64,000 nucleotides of DNA. It comes from an uncultured Pelagibacteraceae bacterium (GTDB taxonomy: Bacteria; Pseudomonadota; Alphaproteobacteria; Pelagibacterales; Pelagibacteraceae). Every line of letters begins with the position of its first letter. Positions within the stretch are counted from its first letter, which is position 1. This document shows positions 8,922-16,862 of this stretch, one piece after another. The stretch is taken from assembly GCA_902579105.1 (NCBI GenBank), contig CACHFM010000004.1, positions 1-64,000 of the forward strand, written 5' to 3'. Position numbers and translations under genes: made by a program. The notes below the pieces were generated by a model. It saw nothing but the letters and a program-made list of their open reading frames with translations, was not told the origin of the DNA and searched no databases.

Positions 8922-9549
8922 AAAACCAAAATATTGGAATGCTGCAAAAAAATATTTATCAAAAAAAGATAAAGTTATGTCTTTATTAATCAAAAGATAT
9001 AAATCACCCTCTGAGACAGTATTGATATCAAGAAAAGATGTCTTTTTTTCATTATGCAAAAGTATTATTGGTCAACAAATTAGTGTAGCAGCAGCCAATT
9101 CTGTTTTTTTTAAATTTAAAAAAAAATGTAAAAATAAAATAAATGCTAAAACTGTTTACAAATTATCTACAGCACAACTCAAAAGTTGTGGTTTAAGTAG
9201 ACAAAAGGTTAAAGGAATTAAAAGTTTGGCAAAACAAACTTTAGATAAGACTTTTAATCCAAGACTTATTCCAAATATGTCAGATGAGGAAGCAATTATA
9301 TATTTATCAAAATTAAGACAAATTGGAAGATGGTCAGCTGAGATGATTTTACTATTTACTTATAATCGTTCAAATATTTGGCCAATACAAGATATTGGTT
9401 TATTAAGAGCTATTTCAAAAAATTATAAAAAAAAATATTTACCTCCTGATACCTATGTAAGTTTATTGAATAAAAGATTTTCACCATATTGTTCTGTTGC
9501 AACCTGGTATTTATGGAGAAGTATTGATCCAAAACCTATTCAGTATTAA
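8914..9549 (+). CDS. DNA-3-methyladenine glycosylase II, AlkA-like (HhH-GPD)
   Basis: This base-excision repair glycosylase would remove alkylated bases from DNA. The 211-aa protein has the HhH-GPD core: IIGQQISVAAANSVFFKF, the helix-hairpin-helix LRQIGRWSAEMILLF, and the catalytic aspartate in WPIQDIGLLRAI. It lacks the N-terminal domain of E. coli AlkA, as do many compact AlkA/MAG proteins. The ATG at 8914 lies inside the end of the transporter gene. The 3' end overlaps the convergent GT17 gene by 14 bp. Family is secure; lesion range is not predictable. Confidence 0.88.
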   Translation: MSKKPKYWNAAKKYLSKKDKVMSLLIKRYKSPSETVLISRKDVFFSLCKSIIGQQISVAAANSVFFKFKKKCKNKINAKTVYKLSTAQLKSCGLSRQKVKGIKSLAKQTLDKTFNPRLIPNMSDEEAIIYLSKLRQIGRWSAEMILLFTYNRSNIWPIQDIGLLRAISKNYKKKYLPPDTYVSLLNKRFSPYCSVATWYLWRSIDPKPIQY

Positions 9550-10438
9550 AATCTTCAATCCATTCTTTATAATTTATCAAATTATTTTGTAAAAATTTTG
9601 GTAATCTTTCTAAAGGATATTTTTCAAGTTTATTACCTCCAATTTTACTCTCTCTTTTATCTGCACATAAATTATAAATAGCCACTTTGTTTTTCATAAT
9701 TTTATTTATTTCTTCAGATGACAAAGGATTTTTATCAAATTCAACATGATGGAGATATGATTTAAGTTTATATTCGATTTCTTTTGCAGTTTTTAAATTA
9801 GTAAAATGCCATCCACCATTATTTATAAATTCACAATTGATATATTTTTTTTTTGAAAAAAAAGTATCTAATCTGTAAAAAGGATATTTACGGTCTTTAA
9901 CATTTCTTAACCATTGTGGACTTTCAAGATCTTTTTTTTTACAGGCTTTTGTTCCAGTCCAGACTAGATTGGGTAATTTAAGATTAAATTTATAATAAAA
10001 CATGTCTTGTTTAAACAAGACAATTTTTTTATTTATTTTATTAAAATTTATATTCTCTAAGTTTGGTATTTCATCTACGTCTGAAATTAAAATTATATCT
10101 TCATCTTTAGCGATATGAATTCCTTTAGATATAAAATTTCTTTGTTCATTTTCTCTATATAATGCATTCATTATATATTTATTTGATTTTATCTTTTCAG
10201 AGTCTTTGTCAAAAATTTCTTCTATGCTCTTAGGCTCTTGATCATAGACGAGATAAATAATTTTATCTTTGAATTTACTAAATTTTTCTTCATTAAATTT
10301 TAATTTTCTTTTATCACCTCTATGAGTAAAAATACTTTCAACGATTACAAAATAATCTACATATTTATCAAGAATATTAAGTCTTAAATCTAGAATAATT
10401 TCTTCGTCGAAATACATAAAACAATCAAAAATTTTCAT
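9536..10438 (-). CDS. Glycosyltransferase family 17 protein
   Basis: This 300-aa protein matches the GT17 family, whose founder is eukaryotic beta-1,4-N-acetylglucosaminyltransferase III. Visible features are the start MKIFDCFMYFDEEIILDLR, the segment VDYFVIVESIFTHRGDKRKL, and a DxD-type metal/nucleotide-sugar site in ILISDVDEIPN. The conserved GGWHFTNL segment lies near residues 210-220. Bacterial members usually sit in polysaccharide loci. This one stands alone between alkA and the xdhC pair, so the acceptor is unknown. It is probably cytosolic, with no signal peptide or membrane segment. Confidence 0.8.
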   Translation of the reverse strand: MKIFDCFMYFDEEIILDLRLNILDKYVDYFVIVESIFTHRGDKRKLKFNEEKFSKFKDKIIYLVYDQEPKSIEEIFDKDSEKIKSNKYIMNALYRENEQRNFISKGIHIAKDEDIILISDVDEIPNLENINFNKINKKIVLFKQDMFYYKFNLKLPNLVWTGTKACKKKDLESPQWLRNVKDRKYPFYRLDTFFSKKKYINCEFINNGGWHFTNLKTAKEIEYKLKSYLHHVEFDKNPLSSEEINKIMKNKVAIYNLCADKRESKIGGNKLEKYPLERLPKFLQNNLINYKEWIEDFNTE

Positions 10439-10455
10439 AGTTAAAAAATATTCTA

Positions 10456-11136
10456 TTATAATTTATGAGATTCCGAAACTAGTTGAGCAACAATTGATAG
10501 AGCTATTTCAGGAGCTGATTTTCCACCAAGCTTAATACCTATTGGTCCATGTATAGAGTCAATCTCTTCTTTGCCAAACCCAGCTTCTTTTAATCTTAGA
10601 CATCTATTTACATGACTTTTTTTACTTCCAAGAGCACCAATATAAAAAAAATTATTTTTTAAAGCATGTTGTAATGCTGGATCATCTATTTTTGGGTCAT
10701 GGGTTAAAGCTATTAAAGCGGTATTAGAATTTGTTTTAATTTTTTTGAAAGCTTCTTTAGGCCAATCATTCATAATTTTAACATTTTTAAATCTTTTTTG
10801 AGATGTAAAGTATTTTCTTGGATCTATAATTGTAATTACAAAATTAAGATTCTCAACAAAATCAATTAAATACTGTGTAATATGAACAGCACCCACAATT
10901 ATAACTTCAACTGGTTTAATATAATTGTGAATAAATACTTGTGTTTCTTCAATAATACCACTTTTTTTTAAATTATAATAATTCTCAATTTCTTTTTTAT
11001 AACTTTCAAATTCTTTGCTTAATGTATTTCCCAATTCAAATATTTCGCTATTACCATTTGTTAAATTTGTTAAAACTGCAAATTGTTCTTTAGAAGATTT
11101 TTTTTTAATTATTTCTTTAAGTATTTCTATTTTCAT
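10456..11136 (-). CDS. xdhC: XdhC-family protein, C-terminal Rossmann-domain half (molybdenum cofactor insertion for xanthine dehydrogenase)
   Basis: XdhC proteins bind molybdenum cofactor, promote its sulfuration and deliver it to xanthine dehydrogenase. This ORF is the C-terminal half: a Rossmann-like domain with VEVIIVGAVHITQYL, ALIALTHDPKIDDPAL, FYIGALGSKKSHVNR and the final HGPIGIKLGGKSAPEIALS. The track starts it 20 codons earlier, inside the upstream gene. The better start is ATG 11136, which overlaps the upstream stop as ATGA and implies translational coupling. The other half is the preceding gene. The split looks genuine rather than a frameshift, because the downstream ORF has its own start at the coupling site. 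Confidence 0.85.
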   Translation of the reverse strand: MKIEILKEIIKKKSSKEQFAVLTNLTNGNSEIFELGNTLSKEFESYKKEIENYYNLKKSGIIEETQVFIHNYIKPVEVIIVGAVHITQYLIDFVENLNFVITIIDPRKYFTSQKRFKNVKIMNDWPKEAFKKIKTNSNTALIALTHDPKIDDPALQHALKNNFFYIGALGSKKSHVNRCLRLKEAGFGKEEIDSIHGPIGIKLGGKSAPEIALSIVAQLVSESHKL

Positions 11137-11465
11137 GAATTGATTTTTTCTATAAAAACTATTAATTCTCCTCCACAAGCTAGGCCCACATTCCAAGCAC
11201 TCTCATCTGAAACTTTAAATTCTATTTTTTTGAATAAATTTTTATTTTTTATTAATTCTATGCATTCATTTATTACGTTTGCTTCGACACAACCACCGGA
11301 AACTGATCCTAAAAAGTCACCTTTTTCGTTGACTATCATTTTACTTCCAATTGGGCAGGGTGAAGATCCCCAAGTTTGAATTACTCTTGCAATAACTACT
11401 TTTTGGTTGGATTCAATCCATGAATTAGCCTCTTCTAAAATTGTTTTTTTAGATGATTTTTGCAT
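11133..11465 (-). CDS. XdhC/CoxI-family protein, N-terminal domain (split xdhC)
   Basis: This 110-aa protein corresponds to the N-terminal XdhC_CoxI domain: VVIARVIQTWGSSPCPIGSK is followed by FLGSVSGGCVEANV and GLACGGELIVFIE. The conserved GGCVE and CGG cysteines are thought to contribute to cofactor handling in the family. It overlaps the Rossmann half by 4 bp (ATGA). Together the two give about 336 aa, similar to a one-piece XdhC. It serves the XdhAB enzyme encoded about 4 kb away in the same island. Split forms are also seen in CoxI/CoxF-type systems, so its exact partner is inferred from context. Confidence 0.85.
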   Translation of the reverse strand: MQKSSKKTILEEANSWIESNQKVVIARVIQTWGSSPCPIGSKMIVNEKGDFLGSVSGGCVEANVINECIELIKNKNLFKKIEFKVSDESAWNVGLACGGELIVFIEKINS

Positions 11466-11500
11466 TTAATAAATTTTCTTAAATATCAACTTTTATTATT

Positions 11501-11788
11501 TTACATTTTTTCAAAAATAATATGTTCTCTAATAACATTATTTTCTAAATATTTTCTAGCCTCAACATATTCTTCAGAATTATAACAATTTTTAGCTGTC
11601 TCAATATCTGGAAATTCTGCAAGAGCTACTCTAACCATTTCCCTTCCTTCCAAAGTTATATTATTTGCACTTCTTGCTAATATTTTTCCGGAGTATTTTT
11701 CAACTGCTTCTCTAGCTTTTGCAGCATATTTTTTAAGTCTTTCTGCATCTTTTATTTCAGTATAATTTGCAATCCAATAAGCTTTCAT
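11501..11788 (-). CDS. DUF1330 domain protein
   Basis: This 95-aa protein has the DUF1330 dimeric alpha/beta-barrel pattern: MKAYWIANYTEIKDAERLKKY, a central GKILARSANN, and the final ALAEFPDIETAKNCYNSEEY. The family has no settled function, and its ferredoxin-like fold is shared with small dimeric enzymes and binding proteins. It lies 35 bp upstream of the split xdhC pair on the same strand and may be co-transcribed with it, which ties it to the purine island. It could be an accessory factor or a small-molecule-binding protein. AAAAGGAGAA just before the ATG is a good ribosome-binding site. Confidence 0.8.
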   Translation of the reverse strand: MKAYWIANYTEIKDAERLKKYAAKAREAVEKYSGKILARSANNITLEGREMVRVALAEFPDIETAKNCYNSEEYVEARKYLENNVIREHIIFEKM

Positions 11789-11832
11789 GATTCTCCTTTT
11801 TAATTTTTTTTATTTATGATACCAAATTTACA

Positions 11833-12156
11833 GTGAAAAAATTATTTTTAAATTTTTTGAAAACTTTATTATTTTTAATATTTTCGTCAATTATACACGC
11901 TAACGCTGATGATTTATTTAATAAGGGAAAAGTTGTTTTTCTTGAAGCAGGTAATTGCGCTACGTGTCACGCTCTTTCTGATGCTGGATCGAACGCAATG
12001 ATTGGTCCAAATTTAAACGAAATCAGACCAGATATTCAGAGAATTATAATGGCAGTTAGAAATGGAATAGGAGTGATGCCTGCAATGGAGGGAATATTAT
12101 CTGATGAAGAAATAGATGCAGTTGCCCACTATGTTTCTATAAGTGCTGAGCAATAA
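11833..12156 (+). CDS. Small periplasmic c-type cytochrome
   Basis: This 107-aa mono-heme cytochrome c has a signal peptide ending near HANADD (about residue 25). The heme site CATCH is near residues 42-46, and the distal methionine is probably in GVMPAMEG. The C-terminal helix is SDEEIDAVAHYVS. The start is GTG, and the only nearby ATG is out of frame. It is the lone plus-strand gene between DUF1330 and puuE within the purine island. The PuuD urate oxidase encoded 7.5 kb away has no cytochrome domain, so this protein is a candidate electron acceptor for it. That link is inference; it may instead serve another dehydrogenase. Confidence 0.88.
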   Translation: MKKLFLNFLKTLLFLIFSSIIHANADDLFNKGKVVFLEAGNCATCHALSDAGSNAMIGPNLNEIRPDIQRIIMAVRNGIGVMPAMEGILSDEEIDAVAHYVSISAEQ

Positions 12157-12161
12157 AAATT

Positions 12162-13061
12162 TTAACTATAGTTTTTAATCCAATGTTTTGCTATATCTAC
12201 TCTTTTACAAATCCAAATATCTTTAAATTTAGAAACATAATTTAAAAATTTTTTAAGAGATTGTATTCTGCCAGGTCTTCCAATTAATCTACAATGTAAA
12301 CCAACTGACATCATTTTTGGTGAAGTTTTCCCTTCCTCATAAAGAGCATCAAAACTATCTTTTATATAGTTATAAAATTGATCTCCTGAGTTAAATCCCT
12401 GATTAGTTGCAAATCTCATATCATTGTTATCAAGCGTATAAGGAACCATTAGTTGTTTTTTATTACCTTTTTTTACCCAATAAGGAAGATCATCACTGTA
12501 TGTATCGCTACAGTATAAAAAATTTCCATTATCAATTACTAAATCTAAAGTATTTACACTGCACCTCCCGGTATACCAACCTGCAGGTTGAGCACCAAAA
12601 TTTTTTTTTATAGATTTCACTGCAAGTTTCATATCATTCTTTTCTTTTTTTTTTGATACATTTTGATAATCAATCCATCTCCACCCATGACTAGCAACTT
12701 CGTAATTTGCTTTTCTTATAGCTGAGCAAACATCTTTATTTCTTTCCAATGCCATTCCCACTCCAAAAATAGTTAGTGGGATTTTTTTCTTATTAAATAA
12801 ATCATGAACTCTCCAAAATCCTCTTCTTGATCCATATTCATAAATCGATTCCATATTTAAGTGTCGACCTTTAATTGGTTTTGCTCCTATAATTTCTGAT
12901 AAAAATACCTCTGAAGTTTTATCACCATGAAGAATACAATTCTCTGCTCCTTCTTCATAATTTAGTACAAATTGCAAAGCTAACTTGGCATTTCCAGGCC
13001 ACTTTACCTTAATTTTTTTGGAACCATATCCTATCAAATCTCTTGGATATTTTTTTTTCAT
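12162..13061 (-). CDS. puuE: Allantoinase PuuE (polysaccharide-deacetylase fold)
   Basis: PuuE is a metal-independent allantoinase that hydrolyses (S)-allantoin to allantoate and is unrelated to the amidohydrolase AllB. The 299-aa sequence starts PRDLIGYGSK, as this family does. It contains LALQFVLNYEEGAE, RRGFWRVHDLF, EVASHGWRWIDYQ and a C-terminal SVGLHCRLIGRPGR. It is the last gene of the puuE-allA-alc-uraD operon, joined to allA by a 4-bp ATGA overlap. That fixes the start at 13061. Assignment is strong because sequence and context agree. Confidence 0.93.
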   Translation of the reverse strand: MKKKYPRDLIGYGSKKIKVKWPGNAKLALQFVLNYEEGAENCILHGDKTSEVFLSEIIGAKPIKGRHLNMESIYEYGSRRGFWRVHDLFNKKKIPLTIFGVGMALERNKDVCSAIRKANYEVASHGWRWIDYQNVSKKKEKNDMKLAVKSIKKNFGAQPAGWYTGRCSVNTLDLVIDNGNFLYCSDTYSDDLPYWVKKGNKKQLMVPYTLDNNDMRFATNQGFNSGDQFYNYIKDSFDALYEEGKTSPKMMSVGLHCRLIGRPGRIQSLKKFLNYVSKFKDIWICKRVDIAKHWIKNYS

Positions 13062-13549
13062 TTTTTTAAAATAATTTTATCTTTTTTAAATTTATAAATA
13101 ACAAGATTGTTTCCTTTTCCTTTTCTATCAACAATTAGAAAATTCATATTTTTCATAGAAATAAGTGGAAAGTGCCAAATGCCAGCTTTGTAATTCACTC
13201 CAGTTTGTTTAGGAACTAAAAAGGATTGGATTTTATTTATATCTGGTTTATCTCCTCTTGGAGCTACAAATACTATAAATTTTGTATCTTCCATTGGTAC
13301 AAAGGCTTGGCTTCCTAAAGGATGTTTTTCCATCATATCAATTTTCATAGGAAACCTTCTTTTTTTTGCTTTAAAAATACTAACTATTGCCTTGCCCTTT
13401 TTTTTAGAAGTATCTATGTTTATTAAATCATCAAACCTTTTTGCATATCCATCATTAATATTCATAGGATTTTTTTTAGATGTATTTATTAATTGTCCAA
13501 ATTTAGAAAAATTTTTTTTAGTTATATTTTTTGCTTTTACTAATTTCAT
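13058..13549 (-). CDS. allA: Ureidoglycolate lyase
   Basis: AllA splits (S)-ureidoglycolate into glyoxylate and urea, the last carbon-skeleton step of the pathway. The 163-aa cupin-type protein shows the family segments: an N-terminal FSKFGQLI, MMEKHPLGSQAFVPM, FIVFVAPRGDKPD, and GVNYKAGIWHFPLIS. It overlaps alc upstream and puuE downstream by 4 bp each, so the three are translationally coupled. Length agrees with the usual 160-170 residues. The N-terminal third is lysine-rich, in keeping with the AT-rich genome. Confidence 0.92.
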   Translation of the reverse strand: MKLVKAKNITKKNFSKFGQLINTSKKNPMNINDGYAKRFDDLINIDTSKKKGKAIVSIFKAKKRRFPMKIDMMEKHPLGSQAFVPMEDTKFIVFVAPRGDKPDINKIQSFLVPKQTGVNYKAGIWHFPLISMKNMNFLIVDRKGKGNNLVIYKFKKDKIILKK

Positions 13550-14532
13550 TTTACAAAAGTTCCAAATGCTCTAATTCTTGAAATTCCACCATCTGGATGG
13601 ATATTTATTTTAAGGTAATTTTCTTTATTTCTCTTTATTAAGAATTTTTTAAACACGTGTTTTTTGTTTGCAGAAAGTTTGGATTTATTTAAAATAAATT
13701 TCCAATTTTTTGAATTATTAGCAATTAATTTGTTTGATAGATTTTTTGAAATATTTGCAGTTTGAATAGAGCAAGTATCAGGGTAGTTTCCTTTAAAATG
13801 ATGAGTATCTATCTCTAATTTTTTTATTAAGCCTGGTTTTCCAAACTTTATTATAAGCCAATCAAAGTTTTTACCTCTACTTCTTCTTGTTTCCCAGCCA
13901 TCACCCATATTTTTTCCCTTACCAGGAGCTATTATATTTTCAGCTCTTCCAAAATGTTCATTATTACAACCAAGAATTGAAGCACCGTTTAAAACAGATG
14001 TTAAATTGATATTTTTGTTATTAAAAATGTTTTTTTCCATTTCAATTTTTCCATAAAGTCTAAGTCTTGCAACTCCACCATCAGGAAAGATATTTAGTTT
14101 TATATAATTAAAAACAGATTTGTTTTGTGACTTAAAGCTATGATTTTTGTTAGGCCCAAGTTTTTTTTTACCTAGTAACTGAATCCATTTTGTCTTTTTA
14201 TTAGGTTTAGTTCTAGTGAAACAACCCTCCACTGATGCGTGAGCAGGTTGATTTCCGTTAAAGTGCGTTGTGTCAATGTCTATATCAAAAATCTTTGCAT
14301 TTTTACCTAATTTCAAAATTAAATAATCAAAACCTTTTGATCTTCTTCTTCTAGTTTCCCATCCATCCATCCATTTACCATGTTTGTCAAATAGTCCATC
14401 TTTAAAAACTGGAGCATCTATGTTTAAAATTCGGTGAGCAGCTGCAAAAAAATCATCAGTCTTAAATATAATTTTAGATCCGATTCTAGGATCAGCTAAA
14501 TTGATCATTTTTGAATTTATAAATTTTTTCAT
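13546..14532 (-). CDS. alc: Allantoicase
   Basis: Allantoicase hydrolyses allantoate to (S)-ureidoglycolate and urea. The 328-aa protein has the expected two repeated jelly-roll domains: the first contains MDGWETRRRRSKGFDYLI and THFNGNQPAHASVEG, and the second repeats GDGWETRRSRGKNFDWLI and THHFKGNYPDTCS. Each half ends in a similar IHPDGG(I/V)xRxRxFG motif. The enzyme is the hydrolytic alternative to the allantoate amidohydrolase route, so this pathway yields urea rather than ammonia at this step. Four-base overlaps on both sides place it firmly in the uraD-alc-allA-puuE operon. Confidence 0.95.
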   Translation of the reverse strand: MKKFINSKMINLADPRIGSKIIFKTDDFFAAAHRILNIDAPVFKDGLFDKHGKWMDGWETRRRRSKGFDYLILKLGKNAKIFDIDIDTTHFNGNQPAHASVEGCFTRTKPNKKTKWIQLLGKKKLGPNKNHSFKSQNKSVFNYIKLNIFPDGGVARLRLYGKIEMEKNIFNNKNINLTSVLNGASILGCNNEHFGRAENIIAPGKGKNMGDGWETRRSRGKNFDWLIIKFGKPGLIKKLEIDTHHFKGNYPDTCSIQTANISKNLSNKLIANNSKNWKFILNKSKLSANKKHVFKKFLIKRNKENYLKINIHPDGGISRIRAFGTFVK

Positions 14533-15026
14533 TTTTTATTTATTTCATTAAGACGAAAGGTTGCAATTTTTTTTACTTGTTTTTTTGCTTCTAGAAATTC
14601 ACTTTCTATATCACTTTGTATTCTTTGTCTAAAATTATTTAATATTTCATTTTTATTTTTGCCTTTTACAGCAATTATAAATGGAAAATTAAACTTTTTT
14701 TTATATTCTGAATTTAATTTTTTGAATTCTTCATATTCCTCATTAGAACATTCATTTAATTTTGCAGAAGCTTGTTCTGATATAGACTCTGAGGTCATTC
14801 TTTTTGCCACAGCAAGTTCAGGATGAGCATTTAATATTTCTAAAATTTTATCTCTATTATAACTTTCATAAATATTCAGCATTTTAATGCTAATATCTTC
14901 GAAGTTTTTAAAAGGTTTTGACTCAAAAGCTTCCGAAGCTATCGACTCAGTTTTTTCAAAAACATTACCAAATATTGACAAAAAATCGGACTTGTTAAGA
15001 TGGTTAATGTTATCTATTGTTCCCAT
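14529..15026 (-). CDS. uraD: OHCU decarboxylase UraD
   Basis: UraD decarboxylates 2-oxo-4-hydroxy-4-carboxy-5-ureidoimidazoline to (S)-allantoin. The 165-aa all-helical protein has the catalytic histidine motif NAHPELA near residue 68, the helper SESISEQASAKL, and the PFIIAVKGKNKNEIL motif near residue 120. Those features separate it from ordinary helical proteins. It is the first gene of the minus-strand operon and diverges from uraH across only 48 bp. The two steps that finish urate oxidation are thus expressed from one shared intergenic region. Confidence 0.95.
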   Translation of the reverse strand: MGTIDNINHLNKSDFLSIFGNVFEKTESIASEAFESKPFKNFEDISIKMLNIYESYNRDKILEILNAHPELAVAKRMTSESISEQASAKLNECSNEEYEEFKKLNSEYKKKFNFPFIIAVKGKNKNEILNNFRQRIQSDIESEFLEAKKQVKKIATFRLNEINKK

Positions 15027-15074
15027 ATAACTTTAAATAATTTAAGTTTGAAATTTAAATGATACTATAATTTT

Positions 15075-15425
15075 ATGACAAAGCTCACAACTCATGTTTT
15101 AGATGTATACTCTGGTAAACCTGGCAAGGGTATCTTGGTTGAGTTGTTTTATGTAAATAATTCAGAAAGAAATAAAATAACTTCAGTAAAACTTAATGAT
15201 GATGGTAGATCAAGTTCTCCATTAGCAGAAGGAGATATTTTTGTTAAGGGTAAATATGAATTAGTTTTTTATATTGGCGATTATTTTAAAAATATATCTA
15301 AAGTAAATGACATACCGTTTTTAGATGATGTAATTATCAGATTTGGTATTTCAGATCCCTCACAGCATTATCATGTACCTTTATTAGTTTCACCATGGAG
15401 TTATTCTACTTACAGAGGTAGTTAA
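15075..15425 (+). CDS. uraH: 5-hydroxyisourate hydrolase UraH (transthyretin-like)
   Basis: UraH hydrolyses 5-hydroxyisourate, the product of urate oxidation, to OHCU. At 116 aa it is the normal length for a transthyretin-related protein. The three family signatures are present: the N-terminal LTTHVLDVYSGKPG, the histidine-containing HYHVPLLVSPWSYSTY, and the C-terminal tetrapeptide YRGS that distinguishes these enzymes from transthyretin. No signal peptide is seen, so it is cytosolic. It begins the plus-strand purine operon, and the stop codon abuts the GTG start of xdhA. A clear ribosome-binding site is lacking. Confidence 0.95.
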   Translation: MTKLTTHVLDVYSGKPGKGILVELFYVNNSERNKITSVKLNDDGRSSSPLAEGDIFVKGKYELVFYIGDYFKNISKVNDIPFLDDVIIRFGISDPSQHYHVPLLVSPWSYSTYRGS

Positions 15426-16862
15426 GTGGTATCAAGCTCAGTTAAATTTTTATTAAATGATAAGACTCAAGAAATTAAAAACCCTGATCCAAACCAAACA
15501 ATACTTAATTATATTAGAACTGAATTAAAAAAAACTGGAACTAAAGAAGGGTGTTCAGAAGGTGGTTGTGGTGCTTGTACTATTGTTTTGGGCGAATTAG
15601 TTGGTGATGAAATAAAATATAGTTCAATAAATTCTTGTATTTCATTTGTACCATCTTTGAATGGTAAACAACTTTTGATTGTTGAGGATTTAGTTTCTAA
15701 GGATGGAACACTACATCCAGTGCAAGACGCGATGGTAAAATTCCATGGCTCACAATGTGGATTTTGTACACCAGGATTTGTTATGTCTTTATTTTCAATG
15801 TTTAAAAATAATAAAAGTTACAATAGTGAATTAATAACAGACTCGATATCAGGAAATTTATGCCGTTGCACTGGTTATAGACCTATTATTGATGCTGCAA
15901 AAAGTTTAAATAAGACAAACAAGAAAGATGAATTTAGCAAAAATAAAAGCAAAGTTATAAAACTATTAAAAAAAATTAGACCAAAAAATATTTATATTAA
16001 AAAAGATGATAAAGTTTATTTTTCTCCCAAGAATATAAAAGAGTTAAAAAATATAATTAAAAAGTATTCAAATTTTAATTTTCTTGCTGGTGGAACAGAT
16101 CTATCTTTAGCAGTAACAAAAGAAAGAAAAGAAATTCCATTTATAATTGATATAAAAGAAATAAAAGAATTAAATTTTATAAAAGTTAACAAAAATTATT
16201 TAGAGATTGGGGCTACTACTCCATTAATTAAATTTGAAAATGAAATTAAAAAATATTATCCAGATTTTTATTCAGTTCTTAAGAGATATGGATCTGTTCA
16301 GATTAGAAATGTAGGGACAATAGGTGGCAATATTGCAACAGCATCACCTATCGGAGATACGTTGCCAATTTTATTATCTTTAAATGCAGAAATTTTAATA
16401 GAGAGCATTAATGAAAAAAAAGTATTACCAATTAATAGTTTTTTCATTGACTATAGAAAAACTAAATTAAAAAAAAATGAATTTATCCGTTCAATAAAAA
16501 TACCATTATTTAAAAAAAATATATTTAAAGCATTTAAAATATCAAAAAGATTTGATGATGATATTTCGTCTGTTTGTGGATCTTTTAATTTTGAAATTAA
16601 TAAAAATAAAATTAAAGAAGTATTTATTGCTTATGGAGGCATGGCAGCTGTACCTAAAAGAGCCAAAGCATGTGAGGAAATTCTCAAGAATAAGCCTTTA
16701 ACAATCAATACTTTTAATCAAGCCAAAAATTACCTAGAAAAAGATTTAAGTCCTATTGGAGATATGAGGGCAAGTAAAGAATACAGGCTAGAGATAGCAA
16801 AAAATTTATTAATGAAATGTTTTGTAGAAATAAATTCTAATAAGTTAACAAGAGTTAATTAA
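15426..16862 (+). CDS. xdhA: Xanthine dehydrogenase small subunit (2x[2Fe-2S] and FAD)
   Basis: XdhA carries electrons from the molybdenum site to NAD+ through two iron-sulfur clusters and FAD. The plant-type cluster ligands are in GCSEGGCGACTIVL (about residues 43-56). The second cluster uses CGFCTPGFVMS and NLCRCTGYRP (about residues 112-155). The FAD-binding PCMH domain starts near residue 200 with NFLAGGTDLSLAV and GSVQIRNVGTIGGNIA, and a CO-dehydrogenase flavoprotein C-terminal domain follows. The start is a GTG touching the uraH stop, so translation is probably coupled. At 478 aa it matches bacterial XdhA subunits. Membership is clear from the next gene, XdhB. Confidence 0.95.
   Translation: MVSSSVKFLLNDKTQEIKNPDPNQTILNYIRTELKKTGTKEGCSEGGCGACTIVLGELVGDEIKYSSINSCISFVPSLNGKQLLIVEDLVSKDGTLHPVQDAMVKFHGSQCGFCTPGFVMSLFSMFKNNKSYNSELITDSISGNLCRCTGYRPIIDAAKSLNKTNKKDEFSKNKSKVIKLLKKIRPKNIYIKKDDKVYFSPKNIKELKNIIKKYSNFNFLAGGTDLSLAVTKERKEIPFIIDIKEIKELNFIKVNKNYLEIGATTPLIKFENEIKKYYPDFYSVLKRYGSVQIRNVGTIGGNIATASPIGDTLPILLSLNAEILIESINEKKVLPINSFFIDYRKTKLKKNEFIRSIKIPLFKKNIFKAFKISKRFDDDISSVCGSFNFEINKNKIKEVFIAYGGMAAVPKRAKACEEILKNKPLTINTFNQAKNYLEKDLSPIGDMRASKEYRLEIAKNLLMKCFVEINSNKLTRVN

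Noticed and set aside
11083-11196. xdhC split as a frameshift
   Set aside because: The downstream half has its own ATG at an ATGA overlap with the upstream stop. The extra 20 residues in the track are simply upstream gene in another frame.
11083-11379. 98-aa plus-strand ORF over the xdhC pair
   Set aside because: Shadow of the two real minus-strand genes, with no recognisable domain.
15048-15071. TTGAAA and TATAAT before uraH as a standard promoter
   Set aside because: The spacer is only 12 bases, and the -10 ends 3 bases before the ATG, so transcription would start after the start codon.
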